NCBI GenBank assembly: GCA_020310875.1
Contig: CM035407.1
Coordinates: 200,749,153 to 200,813,152 of the forward strand
Direction: 5' to 3'
Origin: Ceratopteris richardii
Taxonomy: Eukaryota; Streptophyta; Polypodiopsida; Polypodiales; Pteridaceae
DNA: 64,000 nucleotides
Part shown: in pieces, positions 48,964 through 59,386 of the stretch
Layout: each line of letters starts with the position of its first letter
How positions within the stretch are numbered: position 1 is the stretch's first letter
The notes under the pieces: generated by a model
What the model saw: the letters and a program-made list of their open reading frames with translations, nothing else
The model's database searches: none
What the model was told of the DNA's origin: nothing
Translations under genes and position numbers: made by a program

Positions 48964-49431
48964 CTATATTTTTTTTACAGCAAGTATCATTCCCAATCCT
49001 TCTCTCTCAGTGGTTGTGTAATTTTTCTCTGCTAAATTCAGTTGCCTACTAGCATAAGCCACTGGGAAATCTAACTTGCTTCCTTCTATTGGTTGTGCTA
49101 ACACACATCCCAAAGCATAATTTGAAGCATCCACATGGACATGAAAAATTTTATCCCACTGAGGTGTTTTCAGAATTGGGGCTGTTACCAAACAAGTTTT
49201 TAGAGTTTCAAAAGCTTGTTCATACTCCTTGGTCCACTCAAACTTTGTAATTAGGGCATATAAGGGTTTGGCTATGTCAGCAAACTTGTGTACAAATTTT
49301 CTATAGTACCCACAATGTCCCATGAAAGTTTGAAGTTCCTTTACATTTGTTGGTCTTGGAAGTTCCATTATGGCCTTTATTTTCTTCTCATCAGTTGAAA
49401 TTCCATTTTTGGAGACTATGTGACCTAACAT
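48964..49431 (-). CDS. Element D RT thumb and RNase H start
   Basis: 155 residues: MLGHIVSKNGIS, MGHCGYYRKFVHKFADIAKP, HVHVDASNYALGCVLAQP and YTTTEREGLGMILAVKK. It ends in a T-run frameshift (about 48970). Lys is present at the position where A has TGA. Confidence 0.88.
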   Translation of the reverse strand: MLGHIVSKNGISTDEKKIKAIMELPRPTNVKELQTFMGHCGYYRKFVHKFADIAKPLYALITKFEWTKEYEQAFETLKTCLVTAPILKTPQWDKIFHVHVDASNYALGCVLAQPIEGSKLDFPVAYASRQLNLAEKNYTTTEREGLGMILAVKKI

Positions 49432-49518
49432 TCTTCCTTGTCTTACAAAGAATACTCACTTTTCTGGATTTAAACACACTCTATATGTTCTGCATTTCCT
49501 GAATATGTTTTCTAAATC

Positions 49519-49782
49519 CTACAAGTGATCTTGTCTTTTTAATGAAAAAGTGCAGAGATCATCCACATATATTTCCATTACATCTCTCAGGAACTCTGTG
49601 AAGATATGACACATCAATCTTTGAAAAGTTTCTGGGGCATTAGTCAACCCAAAGGGCATGACCCTAAAAGCATAAATTCCCCATTCTGTGGAAAAGGCAG
49701 TTTTATGTTGGTCTTCCAATGCTATAGGTACCTGATTGTATCCTGAAAAACCATCTAAAACTATAAACCTCCTTCCCTGCAA
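49519..49782 (-). CDS. Element D RT catalytic part
   Basis: 87 residues: DGFSGYNQVPIALEDQHKTAF, MPFGLTNAPETFQRLM and YVDDLC, the catalytic Asp pair. Ends at TAG 49519-49521. The same frame continues into the thumb past a further TGA near 49447, which replaces the Cys of A's KKCVF. Confidence 0.88.
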   Translation of the reverse strand: MQGRRFIVLDGFSGYNQVPIALEDQHKTAFSTEWGIYAFRVMPFGLTNAPETFQRLMCHIFTEFLRDVMEIYVDDLCTFSLKRQDHL

Positions 49783-50281
49783 CTCTTTCTAGAAGGTGAT
49801 CAATTATTGGCAATGGATAACTATCTCTTATAGTTGCTGCATTCACCTTCTTCAAGTTAATGCATACCCTAAGTTTCCCATTCTTTTTTGGTATCACAAC
49901 TATAGGAGATATCCATTCTGTATACTCAATCTCATAAATGAAATTGGCAGCTAGCAATTTGTCAATTTCTTCCTTTATTTTAGTAGAGTATTTATCATTG
50001 AATGTGTAATGTCTCTGTTTGCTAGGTTTTGCATCAGGTGTAATAGGAATCTTATGCTCACAGATTTTAGGATCAATACCTTTCAAATCCTTGTAGCTAT
50101 AAGCAAACACATCCCTATAGTTTCTTGCCAAATTTCTGAGTGCCTCCTCTTCTTGCTTTGTCATGTCATCAGCTACCACAATATGTCTTTCTTCTCCATC
50201 TTCCTTAGTGATCATGACCTTTTTAGTTTGTTCCTCATTATCATAAGCCTCCCCTTTCTTCTTTTCTCTCTTTGGTTTCAT
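49703..50281 (-). CDS. Element D RT N-terminal part
   Basis: 192 residues: GEAYDNEEQTKKVMI, YRDVFAYSYKDLKGIDP, EWISPIVVIPKKNGKLRVCI and NAATIRDSYPLPI. It shifts frame near 49760 into the catalytic part. In frame with the preceding acidic ORF across TAG 50339-50341, where fragment C has Gln. Confidence 0.88.
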   Translation of the reverse strand: MKPKREKKKGEAYDNEEQTKKVMITKEDGEERHIVVADDMTKQEEEALRNLARNYRDVFAYSYKDLKGIDPKICEHKIPITPDAKPSKQRHYTFNDKYSTKIKEEIDKLLAANFIYEIEYTEWISPIVVIPKKNGKLRVCINLKKVNAATIRDSYPLPIIDHLLERVAGKEVYSFRWFFRIQSGTYSIGRPT

Positions 50282-50338
50282 TTTTAGAAGTAGTCTGTCT
50301 TCTACTTCATAAGTTTTAAAATTTGCTGGTACATCAAA

Positions 50339-51073
50339 CTATTGATCTTTATTTGTTTCCTTCTCCTTTTTCTCATCCTCTTGGTTTTCTTCTATTTCCT
50401 TGTGTTGGTTTTTCTTATATTTGCCTGAGATTTTATCTTTTATTGCATCTTCAACTTTTACTTCTTCCAAATATTGTGTTTTCCCCTTTTTTAATATCAT
50501 TTCCTCCTCCTGGTCCTCCTCTGTTTTTGACACCTTTATCATTTGTATTCCAATGTGAAAAACATCATACCCTTCTTCATTTTGAAATTCCACTCCTACA
50601 TACTCATCACTGGCCAGATCCATGGTAGCCAAAATTTGGTTCCACCCATAGGGCTCAAATTCTTCATCTTTGAATTCTTGTGGTACATAGCTCTCATCTT
50701 GTATCTTTCTTCCTTCTACACAATCTTCTCTTCTCAATCTTCTTTTTCTATTAGTGAGATTTCTTATCATATTGCACTTCCATAGTGATGATTCAATTTC
50801 ATTATGGTCTTCCATCTCTGATTCTTCACTTAATTCTTGATTTTGATGTATTTTATACCATTCTTGAGGGGATATGTCACAATAATGCCCACTTCTTAGA
50901 TTTACTCTGGTTACCCTTCCTTTACTCTGAAGATATAGACAATCATTACCCCAATCTTGCACAATTTGCATTTGTCTCATAAATGGCCTTCCTAGGATAA
51001 TTTCATATGAAGTTGACTGTGGAAATTCAACTATGGCAAAGGTATGTTCTATTTCTATTCCACATATGTCCAC
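50339..51073 (-). CDS. Element D protease-1 C-terminal half and acidic lead
   Basis: 244 residues: HTFAIVEFPQSTSYEIILGRPFMRQMQIVQDWG is the second half of retropepsin, then a long acidic region with FEPYGWNQILATMDLASDEYVG. The Trp here is the residue replaced by TAG in A. Confidence 0.86.
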   Translation of the reverse strand: MDICGIEIEHTFAIVEFPQSTSYEIILGRPFMRQMQIVQDWGNDCLYLQSKGRVTRVNLRSGHYCDISPQEWYKIHQNQELSEESEMEDHNEIESSLWKCNMIRNLTNRKRRLRREDCVEGRKIQDESYVPQEFKDEEFEPYGWNQILATMDLASDEYVGVEFQNEEGYDVFHIGIQMIKVSKTEEDQEEEMILKKGKTQYLEEVKVEDAIKDKISGKYKKNQHKEIEENQEDEKKEKETNKDQ

Positions 51074-51326
51074 TGACTTTTTCCCATATTCCTAGGGGTT
51101 TTTCTATGTGTCCATCTGCAAGTTGCAATCTCATTTTGGTGGGTATTAATTCATTTTTTCCCCATTTTTCCCAAGTCTGTTTAGTCATAATGGCCACTCC
51201 TGATCCACTATTCAGAATAGCTTTGGCATGATTTTTTCCAAATTGTATTTTTAGGGTTGAGTTTCCCTCTTCTCCTTCACAATATCCTCCTATCTTATCA
51301 ATGGGAATATACCACAATTCCTCCAA
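51027..51326 (-). CDS. Element D protease-1 active-site half
   Basis: 99 residues: IPIDKIGGYCEGEEGN, AILNSGSGVAIMTKQTW and MRLQLADGHIEKPLG. The active-site triad reads NSG, where A and C have DSG, so the catalytic Asp is replaced by Asn and protease 1 is probably dead in this copy. A frameshift near 51060 leads to the C-terminal half. Confidence 0.87.
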   Translation of the reverse strand: MEELWYIPIDKIGGYCEGEEGNSTLKIQFGKNHAKAILNSGSGVAIMTKQTWEKWGKNELIPTKMRLQLADGHIEKPLGIWEKVSGHMWNRNRTYLCHS

Positions 51327-51329
51327 TTC

Positions 51330-51949
51330 CTACAGTTGTGGATGAAGATTTTCTGGTATTGTTGCCCATTTTTTCATTTTGTTTTGTAAGTGAGGATTTT
51401 GTTTTATCAATTCTTCCAATGTGGTGTGATATAGAATTGTACATTGTTTATCTATATTCACCTGAAATGTTATTTGTGGGTTTTCTTTCTGATTAATATT
51501 TCCTCTTGTTCTTGTTGCCTCAAATTCCTCAACTGTTGTTTGAGAATTGTCTACTTCCCCCAGTTTGAGTTGTGCTTCCTGTATGATTTGTTTACACTTC
51601 TGCATCCTTTCATGTTCTAAGTCTCGCATAGGATAAGCCATTACATGATCTGTAGGACTTGGTCCCTCTTGAATTCTTCCCTTGTATGCTTTTATCAAGG
51701 TGTCCAGACTCTGTGAATTTCTTATCTCTGACTGGGTTTGTGTCTTTTGAGAGGAAGTACTGTTTGACTGTTCCCTATTCTCCTCTTCCAAGTTTTTACC
51801 CATTCTTTTTTTTTTCTTTCCCATTTCCCTTTTTGTCTATTTTTCTTCACTTTTGAAGCTGATCCTTCATTTTGTTCCTTAGTTGTTTCTTGTTGTTTAG
51901 CTTGTGCCCTTGTTATAGCATTTATATTCACTTGGTCAATGTCACTCAA
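51330..51949 (-). CDS. Element D gag-pro linker, up to copia F
   Basis: Two overlapping frames (51330-51824 and 51722-51949) joined by a slip in an A-run near 51810. Contains TRAQAKQQ, a basic KKNRQKGKW segment and TLIKAYKGRIQEGPSPTDH, matching A's KAYQARIQEGPTITDH. Residues predicted beyond 51949 belong to F's LTR. Confidence 0.85.
51945..51949. repeat. Target-site duplication CTCAA, left copy, of copia F
   Basis: Repeated at 57457-57461. Removing F restores D's gag frame. Confidence 0.93.
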
Positions 51950-52544
51950 TGTAAGACAATAGTTACGCAATATAACACAGGAGCAATAGCAGAGAAGATA
52001 ACAGATATAGGAGAATCTCAACAATTTTCTACTAGCAGCAAGTACAAAGATGATGGCGTTGTCCACCCGTGCGCTCTCAAGGTAGAGCTTAAATGATGAT
52101 CTAGACAACTCTAGATAGGGAGATACAAGGTAGAGGTATGCTGGCTCAACTCGATGTCTTAGGTAGTGCAGAAGTCATGTATATATAGGATCATGGGTGG
52201 CCTGCCATGGACGGCTATACATGGGCGGTAAGGCGTGGGCGGCCACCGCCCGCGTAATTGCCATACACGGCTTAGACTGGTTGAACCGACCTAACAAATA
52301 TAACCCGCTGGCCCCCTTGGACCCCCCAGCCGGGGCTGCTCACCGCTGCCCCGGACCCCACAATTGGGGACCCTGGTAACTCCCTTTCCTTATAATATCT
52401 TACATGGTCCAATATGACCTTCATCCAACATTCAAGTTGGGATTCCCATCAATTGGGTAATGCACGCTTGGCTTCTCCTCATAAAGGGGGCCTTACAAAA
52501 TGTGCATACAATCATGAGGGGTAGACATTGATCATACTCTAACA
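51950..52544 (-). repeat. Copia F 3' LTR (595 bp, short form)
   Basis: Plus reading TGTAAGACAATAG to CTCTAACA. It lacks about 123 bp present in the other LTR (57094-57216). Confidence 0.94.
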
Positions 52545-52557
52545 CCCCCCCTCAATG
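52545..52557 (-). other. Polypurine tract of copia F
   Basis: Minus strand ATTGAGGGGGGG directly before TGTTAGAG of the 3' LTR. Confidence 0.8.
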
Positions 52558-52572
52558 TTTACCGATGATAAA

Positions 52573-55500
52573 TCAAGTAGGTCTCGGTCCTATGCCCATC
52601 TGTTGAAGATGCTTGTTGAGCTGCTCTCTTCCAAGTGCTTTAGTGAATATGTCAGCACAATTTGCCTCTGTTGGGCAATATTCTAGCTCCACAATTTCAT
52701 CTTCAATTAGCTCACGAATGTAATGGTACTGTACTTCTATGTGCTTGGTGCGAGCATGAAATACTGGGTTCTTTGCAATAGCCATACAACTTTGATTATC
52801 ACACTTGAGTACAATTGGCATATTTGATGGAAAGCCTATATCTGCAAGAATTCTCCTTAACCAGACTGCCTCACAAGAAGCAAAACAAGCTGCTTTGTAT
52901 TCTGCTTCAGTGGAGGAGAGTGCGAGAGTTGGTTGCTTCCTACTTACCCAAGAAAATATTCCTGAACCAAGTGAGAAACAATATCCAGAAACTGATTTTC
53001 TAGAATCACAATCTCCAGCCCAATCTGAATCACAATATCCTTGGAGTGTATCACCTGTGGTATACAAAATACCAAAATCCAAGGTTCCTGCAATGTACCT
53101 TAGAATTCGCATTCCAGCATTCCAGTGACTCTCCTTAGGTTTGTTGGAAAACCTGCTTAACACTCCAACAGCATAGCAAATGTCTGGTCTAGTGTTGCAC
53201 AGAAAAATAAGACTTCCAACGAGCTTCCTATACTTCTTAGCATCTACATCAGGCATGTTATCATCCATAGATAGCTTATGATTTACCTCCATAGGTGTGC
53301 TAGTTGGTTTGCAGTCCATCATTCCAAATGCCTTGAGAATTTCTTTGGAATATTTTTGTTGTGAGATGAAAATGCCATCCTTCCTTTGCCATACTTCAAT
53401 TCCCAGACAAAAATGGAGTAGACCTAAGTCTGTCATTTCAAACTCAGTTCCCAAGCTGATCCGAGTTTGATTGATGAGTTCCTGATGATCTCCTGTAATG
53501 ATCAAATCATCTACATATACAATGACAACAACTAGCTTGCTATCCCTTTTCGTTACATACAAGTTAGCATCAGAAGTACTTCTTTCAAAACCCATATTTT
53601 TGAAAAAATGATCAATTCGTTGGTACCAAGCCCGTGGAGCTTGCTTAAGTCCATACAAAGCTTTCTTCAACCTGCAAACTTTATTTTCTGAATTGGGCAC
53701 CTCAAAACCTGGTGGTTGAGATACATATACCTCCTCCTTGAGGTGACCATTCAAAAATGCAGATTTGACATCCATCTGGAAAATAGGCCAAGACTTTTGT
53801 GCAGCTACTGCAAGTACCGTCCGAATAGTTGTCATGCGTGCTGTTGGTGCAAAAGTTTCTTGAACATCAAATCCTTCAATCTGTGAAAAACCCTGTGCAA
53901 CTAATCGTGCCTTATACTTTTCTAATGTTCCATCAGCTTTATACTTAGCTTTCCAAATCCATTTAGTACCTATTACCTTCTTCTTTGGCGGCAAGTCGAC
54001 TAGATCCCATGTATCATTTTTTAGTATACTATCATACTCAGACTGCATTGCCGCTCTCCAATCTGGATCATCAATGGCTTCTTCAATGGTGGTAGGTTCC
54101 TTTATCGAACCCATGATATCTGCCATTAGAGCCATGTTAACAATGTGTTCTGAGGCTCTTCTTTGCTCCTCTATTCTCTTTGATCTTCGTAATCCATCCG
54201 ATGATGATTCTGGTGCATCTATATGTGGATTGTGATCATCAAAGAGCTGTTGTGCCCACTTCGGTAGTGGCTTACGCTGTGCAGCTACAATTGGTTGGCT
54301 TTTTATTGAGGAAATTTCTCCATCATATGTTTCCTCCTCCTCAACTTTAACCTGTCTTTTGATAGGCACAAGGTGAGATATTTCTCCATTTGATGAGATA
54401 GTAGATTTACCTTTATCTTCTACTAAGTGTGGTCGTTCATCAAACACCACATCTCGGCTGACAAAAATCTTCCTTGCCTCAGGATCCCATAACCTGTATG
54501 CTTTAGACTCTTCACTATATCCTAGGAAGACACACTTTTTGCTTTTTGAATCCAACTTTGATCTTGTTGAATCAGGAATATGTGCATAACAGAAACAACC
54601 AAAAATTCTGAAATGCAAAACTGAAGGCTTTTTACCAAAATATGCTTCTTGAGGAGTCATCCCCTTCAGAGCTTTTGTGTAGCTTCGATTGAGGATGTAG
54701 ACTGCTGTATTGACTGCTTCTGCCCAGAATGAATCAGGCATGTCTTGAGCCTTTAACATACAACGAGCCATTTCAACTACTGTCCTGTTCCTGCGCTCAA
54801 CAACGCCATTTTGTTGAGGTGTATGAGCTGTGGTAAGTTGCCTTTTCACACCATGCTCCTTACAGTAATTGTTGAATTCTGTTGACAAGAATTCACCTCC
54901 TCTATCTGTTCTAAATTTCTTCAGTTTCCTTCCTGATTCACTTTCTACATACTTATGCCACGCTTTAAATTTTTCAAAAGCATCAGCCTTCTCTCGAATG
55001 AAATAAACCCACATCTTTCTACTATAATCGTCGACTAACAGCAAGAAGTAGAAAGATCCTCCTAAAGCAGGTGTAGACATTTTACCGCAGAGATCAGCAT
55101 GTACCAACTCTAGAGGAGCTTGAGATCGATTGCTGGTCTCTCTTGGAAATGCCTTTCGTTGTTGCTTGCCCATCATACAAGCTTCACAAGGTTCCTGCAA
55201 CTCTGAAAATGCAGGCAAATGAGCAACCATCCCTGTTCGTTGCATCTCCTTCAAAACTGCAAATCCGAGATGCCCAAATCGTTGGTGCCATAACCTGCTT
55301 ACATCTTTATCTTCTGTAGCAGTTAAAGCACTTAACTCATACAAGTTATCCCGTCGTGTGCCTTTACCTACAACATTACCTGATGAATCCATGATTTCCG
55401 CACCACTCTTATTGAATTGAACTTCGAGTCCACGATCTGTTATTGCAGAAACTGACAACAAATTTCTTTTGAGTGTAGGTACATAGAGAACATCGGATAA

Positions 55501-56643
55501 CTTTTTCTCAACACCTGGAGAAGTGATAAAAGAGATGGTTCCAGTTCCTTCAGCTGGACACTTGGAGTCGTTTCCCACCACTACATTGATGGATTCCCGC
55601 AGAGGCACTAGGGAACTATACCAATCCTTTTTACTAGTCATATGGCGAGAAGCTCCACTATCTAAAATCCATGGCTCATCAACACGAGCTTGAGCAGATG
55701 AACATACCTCTTCAATAGCTACCCAAAGTTCCAGCTCTGTGTTGTTTGCAGACTCTTTGTTCTTCCATGATGATTTTACAGTCCCATTCCGTTCATCAGC
55801 TTGCTTCTTTCTGCAATCCTTGATGGCATGGCCTTTCTTTTCACAATAGAAGCAACTTCCTGTGAACTTTTTCTTCTTTGGCTTCTTCTTTGATCCCTCT
55901 GAAGAGCCTTTACCTTTTGCATTTGCTGAGAATGCAGCATCAGTTGTACTTTGCCGATTCTTCAGCCGCATCTCTTCTTCTAAAAGCATGGCACAAAACT
56001 CTTCAAATGTAAGAGGAGTTGGCCTTACCTGAGTGTTAAGGGCTCTTACTAATCCATCATACTTTGCTGGAAGAACACGTACAGATCTTCGAGCTAGCTC
56101 TTCTGGTGTTATAACAACACCAACTGCAGCCAATTGATCTTGAAGATGCTTTATCCGTTTGATAAAATCTTCAGCCTTTTCAGAATCAGAATGCTTTTCA
56201 TTTGCCAACTGATTTTCTAAATTCTGTATCCTAGTGTGGTTCTTGGTCTCATATTGTCGAGCCAATATGCCCCAAGCCTCATGTGCTTTAGTAGTATGTT
56301 GAACTAAAGTAAGCACAAAATCACTTACACTAGTGACAATCGCACATAATGCATCAGCATTCCGCCTCTTCCAAGCTCGTAGAAGATCTAGATCTGGCTG
56401 AATCATCAATCTTGAATTTGCTGGATCTTCAACTGGTATAGGCTCTGGATCCAATCCCATCGGTCCCATGACAGTGTCAAGTAATTCATAGGAGTCCAAA
56501 ATTGCAGAAATTTTGAACTTCCAGAGTGTATAGTTGGTTCCATCCAGCTTCCCTTCAGTGAATGCAGGTGGACGAATTCGAATAGGTGCAGCATTAACAT
56601 TAGGTGAAGCACCAAGACTAGTGTTCGACGATGAAGCCATCAT
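52573..56643 (-). CDS. Copia F gag-pol polyprotein, intact
   Basis: 1356 residues from [11 protein letters not shown], with no stop or frameshift. Gag (about 1-255), zinc knuckle [14 protein letters not shown] (about 262-275), protease [13 protein letters not shown] (about 328), GAG-pre-integrase [10 protein letters not shown], integrase from [11 protein letters not shown] (about 513) through [11 protein letters not shown] (about 580) and [15 protein letters not shown] from [20 protein letters not shown] (about 890) to the catalytic [11 protein letters not shown] (about 1042), and RNase [15 protein letters not shown] (about 1204) to [16 protein letters not shown]. Copia order. The start codon lies 84 bp inside the primer site. 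All proteins needed for transposition are encoded. Confidence 0.97.
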   Translation of the reverse strand: MMASSSNTSLGASPNVNAAPIRIRPPAFTEGKLDGTNYTLWKFKISAILDSYELLDTVMGPMGLDPEPIPVEDPANSRLMIQPDLDLLRAWKRRNADALCAIVTSVSDFVLTLVQHTTKAHEAWGILARQYETKNHTRIQNLENQLANEKHSDSEKAEDFIKRIKHLQDQLAAVGVVITPEELARRSVRVLPAKYDGLVRALNTQVRPTPLTFEEFCAMLLEEEMRLKNRQSTTDAAFSANAKGKGSSEGSKKKPKKKKFTGSCFYCEKKGHAIKDCRKKQADERNGTVKSSWKNKESANNTELELWVAIEEVCSSAQARVDEPWILDSGASRHMTSKKDWYSSLVPLRESINVVVGNDSKCPAEGTGTISFITSPGVEKKLSDVLYVPTLKRNLLSVSAITDRGLEVQFNKSGAEIMDSSGNVVGKGTRRDNLYELSALTATEDKDVSRLWHQRFGHLGFAVLKEMQRTGMVAHLPAFSELQEPCEACMMGKQQRKAFPRETSNRSQAPLELVHADLCGKMSTPALGGSFYFLLLVDDYSRKMWVYFIREKADAFEKFKAWHKYVESESGRKLKKFRTDRGGEFLSTEFNNYCKEHGVKRQLTTAHTPQQNGVVERRNRTVVEMARCMLKAQDMPDSFWAEAVNTAVYILNRSYTKALKGMTPQEAYFGKKPSVLHFRIFGCFCYAHIPDSTRSKLDSKSKKCVFLGYSEESKAYRLWDPEARKIFVSRDVVFDERPHLVEDKGKSTISSNGEISHLVPIKRQVKVEEEETYDGEISSIKSQPIVAAQRKPLPKWAQQLFDDHNPHIDAPESSSDGLRRSKRIEEQRRASEHIVNMALMADIMGSIKEPTTIEEAIDDPDWRAAMQSEYDSILKNDTWDLVDLPPKKKVIGTKWIWKAKYKADGTLEKYKARLVAQGFSQIEGFDVQETFAPTARMTTIRTVLAVAAQKSWPIFQMDVKSAFLNGHLKEEVYVSQPPGFEVPNSENKVCRLKKALYGLKQAPRAWYQRIDHFFKNMGFERSTSDANLYVTKRDSKLVVVIVYVDDLIITGDHQELINQTRISLGTEFEMTDLGLLHFCLGIEVWQRKDGIFISQQKYSKEILKAFGMMDCKPTSTPMEVNHKLSMDDNMPDVDAKKYRKLVGSLIFLCNTRPDICYAVGVLSRFSNKPKESHWNAGMRILRYIAGTLDFGILYTTGDTLQGYCDSDWAGDCDSRKSVSGYCFSLGSGIFSWVSRKQPTLALSSTEAEYKAACFASCEAVWLRRILADIGFPSNMPIVLKCDNQSCMAIAKNPVFHARTKHIEVQYHYIRELIEDEIVELEYCPTEANCADIFTKALGREQLNKHLQQMGIGPRPT

Positions 56644-56726
56644 GTAATCACTCGAATAATCTACTGATATTCTAGTCTGCTAGTAGGCTAAAATAATGAT
56701 ACTTCTCAAGCTATTCGAACCTTACA

Positions 56727-56738
56727 GCTCTGATACCA
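56727..56738 (-). other. Primer binding site of copia F, initiator tRNA-Met
   Basis: Minus strand reads TGGTATCAGAGC exactly, immediately inside the LTR. Confidence 0.93.
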
Positions 56739-57456
56739 TGTAAGACAATAGTTACGCAATATAACACAGGAGCAATAGCAGAGAAGATAACAGATATAGG
56801 AGAATCTCAACAATTTTCTACTAGCAGCAAGTACAAAGATGATGGCGTTGTCCACCTGTGCGCTCTCAAGGTAGAGCTTAAATGGTGATCTAGACAACTC
56901 TAGATAGGGAGATACAAGGTAGAGGTATGCTGGCTCAACTCGATGTCTTAGGTAGTGCAGAAGTCATGTATATATAGGATCATGGGTGGCCTGCCATGGA
57001 CGGCTATACATGGGCGGTAGGGCGTGGGCGGCCACCGCCCGCGTAATTGCCATACACGGCTTAGACTGGTTGAACCGACCTAACAAATATAAATGATTTC
57101 TGACTCCGACAGGGAATATTCCATGGAATATTCCCTTTACCGTCGCGCCGGGGGCGCTGCCCCCGGACCCCCACCAGGGGGCCCGCTGGCCCCCTGGGAC
57201 CCCCCAGCCAGGGGGCCCGCTGGCCCCCTTGGACCCCCCAGCCGGGGTTGCTCGCCGCTGCCCCGGACCCCACAATTGGGGACCCTGGTAACTCCCTTTC
57301 CTTATAATATCTTACATGGTCCAATATGACCTTCATCCAACATTCAAGTTGGGATTCCCATCAATTGGGTAATGCACGCTTGGCTTCTCCTCATAAAGGG
57401 GGCCTTACAAAATGTGCATACAATCATGAGGGGTAGACATTGATCATACTCTAACA
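56739..57456 (-). repeat. Copia F 5' LTR (718 bp, long form)
   Basis: TGTAAGACA to CTCTAACA. Includes a perfect 24-bp palindrome at 57112-57135 and a GC-rich block with two copies of a roughly 36-bp GGGGGCCCGCTGGCCCC unit (about 57175-57245). Confidence 0.94.
56969..56976 (-). promoter_or_regulatory. TATA box of copia F 5' LTR
   Basis: TATATATA on either strand. In minus orientation it sits about 230 bp before the LTR end. Confidence 0.5.
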
Positions 57457-57461
57457 CTCAA
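57457..57461. repeat. Target-site duplication CTCAA, right copy, of copia F
   Basis: Same as 51945-51949. Confidence 0.93.
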
Positions 57462-57758
57462 TTCTTCTTGCTCCATGATGTTGACTGTTTTCAATGGTAT
57501 GTTATTAGATGTGTTTTGCTGTTTTTGAGGATTTCTTGGACAATCCTTTATTAAATGTTCCCTGCCACAATCCTTACAATAGGCTCCCTCTATTCTTAAT
57601 GTAGGAGGTTGTGGACAGTCTCTAATGAAATGTTCTCCCCCACATCTATAACAAGTTATCTTTGATCCCCCTTTGAACTGAGGTTTTTGATTGGACATAT
57701 AATTATTGGTTATATACATAAATGTGGCTGTATCCATCTCAATTCTCCCATTTCCCAA
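57462..57758 (-). CDS. Element D zinc-knuckle segment
   Basis: CYRCGGEHFIRDC and CKDCGREHLIKDC, two CX2CX3HX4C knuckles equivalent to A's third and fourth. The frame continues into 51949 downward once F is removed. Confidence 0.9.
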
Positions 57759-57860
57759 ATCTAGGGCTTGTAGTTCTGGTTCTCTCAGTTCATATCCTTC
57801 CCATTCTTCCTGATATCCTTCATTCCATTGATAATCTTCCTTGTATGGTGATCTTATTCT

Positions 57861-58121
57861 TCAATTTCCCTCCTCTATTGGTGTGTATTTAACTGGTACC
57901 ACATTTGTTGGTAATGGAGGTTGCTGCCCAAGTACAGGTCTTGGTTGCTCACTATATCTAGATTCTCTTTGACTTGCATAATCTCTCTCTTTAATGGGTT
58001 GTTCGTTGTAGAAACATTCTTCTCTAGTATGGTTTGTCCATTTCCTCTCTAGTGTACAATATTTGAGTGTTTTTCTGTCTTGCAAGTGTTGTGGTTTTTG
58101 ATATGGACATTGTTGTACCAA
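57861..58121 (-). CDS. Element D gag end with CX8HX4C group
   Basis: 86 residues: CTLERKWTNHTREEC matches A's second cysteine group, then TNVVPVKYT, matching A's NVIPVKYT. Ends at a TGA-type break. It overlaps the main gag ORF in another frame. Confidence 0.85.
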   Translation of the reverse strand: MVQQCPYQKPQHLQDRKTLKYCTLERKWTNHTREECFYNEQPIKERDYASQRESRYSEQPRPVLGQQPPLPTNVVPVKYTPIEEGN

Positions 58122-59041
58122 ATGGTTTTCTCCACAATTATAGCATTTTTATTTGTTGTTATCTTGGTATTTATCAAGTTGGTTTTAGTGCTGACTTCTA
58201 GGGCTTTAGCAATGGCTTGAGCCAATTCTTCTGCTGGTGGGATTTTATCTTCATATGTTCTAGGTTGGTCAAATGCTAATAGGTCTTGGCCTCTGTTATC
58301 TTCCAAGTCTATTGCCTCTTTTACACATGCTCTTAGGTCAGGGCATCTCCTATTATATACTAGGGTTCTTAATTGGGCACTTCTTAATCCTTCTATGAAT
58401 AGGGATACCTGTCTTGCCATGGAAGGTACTTCTTCTCTGGGACATCTGTCAATGTACTGCTTGAATCTCCTGGCTGCCTCTCTGACATTTTCATCTTTTT
58501 GCTGTTTAAAGCTATGTATCAGTGTGGCTGTGCTATGTTTTATTCCAGTCTTTGAGAATTCCCCAATGAAAGCTTCTAGGAAGGATTCAGTATCTAGATA
58601 CATTTCCTTTCTCAAGGGAATGAACCAAGATAATGCTGGTCCTGTTAGGGTTAGACCAAATGCTTCAAATTGGACTTTGTAATCCTCTACTTCTTCAGCT
58701 CTAATTAATTGCCTAAATTCTGCTGCATGAGCATGAGGATCAGAATATCCTTCATATTGATTTTTCATGCATTTGGCTACTTGATATGGTCTAAGCATTC
58801 TACCCTGATATTGCCAATGATGTCTTCTTCTTAGTGGAAATTCATTAAATGCTTCTGGTTCCTTTTCAAAAGGATTTGGGGAAGTATGTGTTCTTCTACC
58901 TTGTTGTTGCTCACCATTACTGTGAGTTTCATGTGGCCTTGGCAAGTCTGATTGCCCTAGGTTTTGTTCCCAAGGTCTCTTGTCAGCACATTGCCCCAAG
59001 TCATTTGAATTTTTTGGGTCTGTGAGAAGATGTATACACAT
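58049..59041 (-). CDS. Element D gag (capsid)
   Basis: 330 residues. Core MKNQYEGYSDPHAHAAEF, FEAFGLTLTGPALSWFIPL, HSFKQQKDENVREAARRFKQYIDRCP and LRTLVYNRRCPDLRACVKEAIDLEDN align with A's gag. The first part up to about residue 25 is out of the natural frame. The end shifts frame before the first knuckle. Confidence 0.9.
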   Translation of the reverse strand: MCIHLLTDPKNSNDLGQCADKRPWEQNLGQSDLPRPHETHSNGEQQQGRRTHTSPNPFEKEPEAFNEFPLRRRHHWQYQGRMLRPYQVAKCMKNQYEGYSDPHAHAAEFRQLIRAEEVEDYKVQFEAFGLTLTGPALSWFIPLRKEMYLDTESFLEAFIGEFSKTGIKHSTATLIHSFKQQKDENVREAARRFKQYIDRCPREEVPSMARQVSLFIEGLRSAQLRTLVYNRRCPDLRACVKEAIDLEDNRGQDLLAFDQPRTYEDKIPPAEELAQAIAKALEVSTKTNLINTKITTNKNAIIVEKTIWYNNVHIKNHNTCKTEKHSNIVH

Positions 59042-59363
59042 CCTTGCCTATCCTCATATCTACCATCTTTGAATTGAGCTACTGGTGTTATGTTCAGGGG
59101 AACTTCTAAGTTTCTCAATCTGATGAGAAACTTATGATTCCATCCTGATATAAATAGGTTCCAAACCTATTTGTGTACATATATTTGAGGATGTTTCTAT
59201 AATCCCCAGTTTCTGTGGACTCATTTGTTTCATTTAAATTTTCCATGTTGTTTTCTTGCCCTAAATCTTTTTCTTGCAATTCCCCTACCACTGGCTCTAT
59301 TTCCTTCCTTCCCAAGTCTTGCTTGGAATGTGTGTATAATTTGTTACCACACCTAAGGATCAT
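59042..59363 (-). pseudogene. Element D gag N-terminal piece, frameshifted
   Basis: MILRCGNKLYTHSKQDLG… to YMYTNRFGTYLYQDG, matching A's LRTNRLGASIYEDG. After 59125 the similarity continues in another frame (VAQFKDGRYEDRQGCVYIFS, like A's AVKFENGAYLDKEGTIYVV). The only in-frame open part is 59115-59363. Confidence 0.78.
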
Positions 59364-59386
59364 TCAATTAATTTCCACGATTCTGT

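Larger units (their letters stand above)
51950..57456 (-). mobile_element. Copia element F, 5,507 bp, apparently intact
   Basis: LTRs 51950-52544 and 56739-57456, target duplication CTCAA, primer site for initiator tRNA-Met beside the right LTR, purine tract beside the left LTR, and one uninterrupted 1356-residue gag-pol ORF. The LTRs differ at about five positions over aligned sequence plus a 123-bp length difference. It is the best candidate for an autonomous element here. Confidence 0.96.

Noticed and set aside
57093..57329. GC-rich block with proline/glycine-rich ORFs, possible CpG island
   Set aside because: It is inside copia F's LTR, and the ORFs are low-complexity translations of the GC-rich tandem units.
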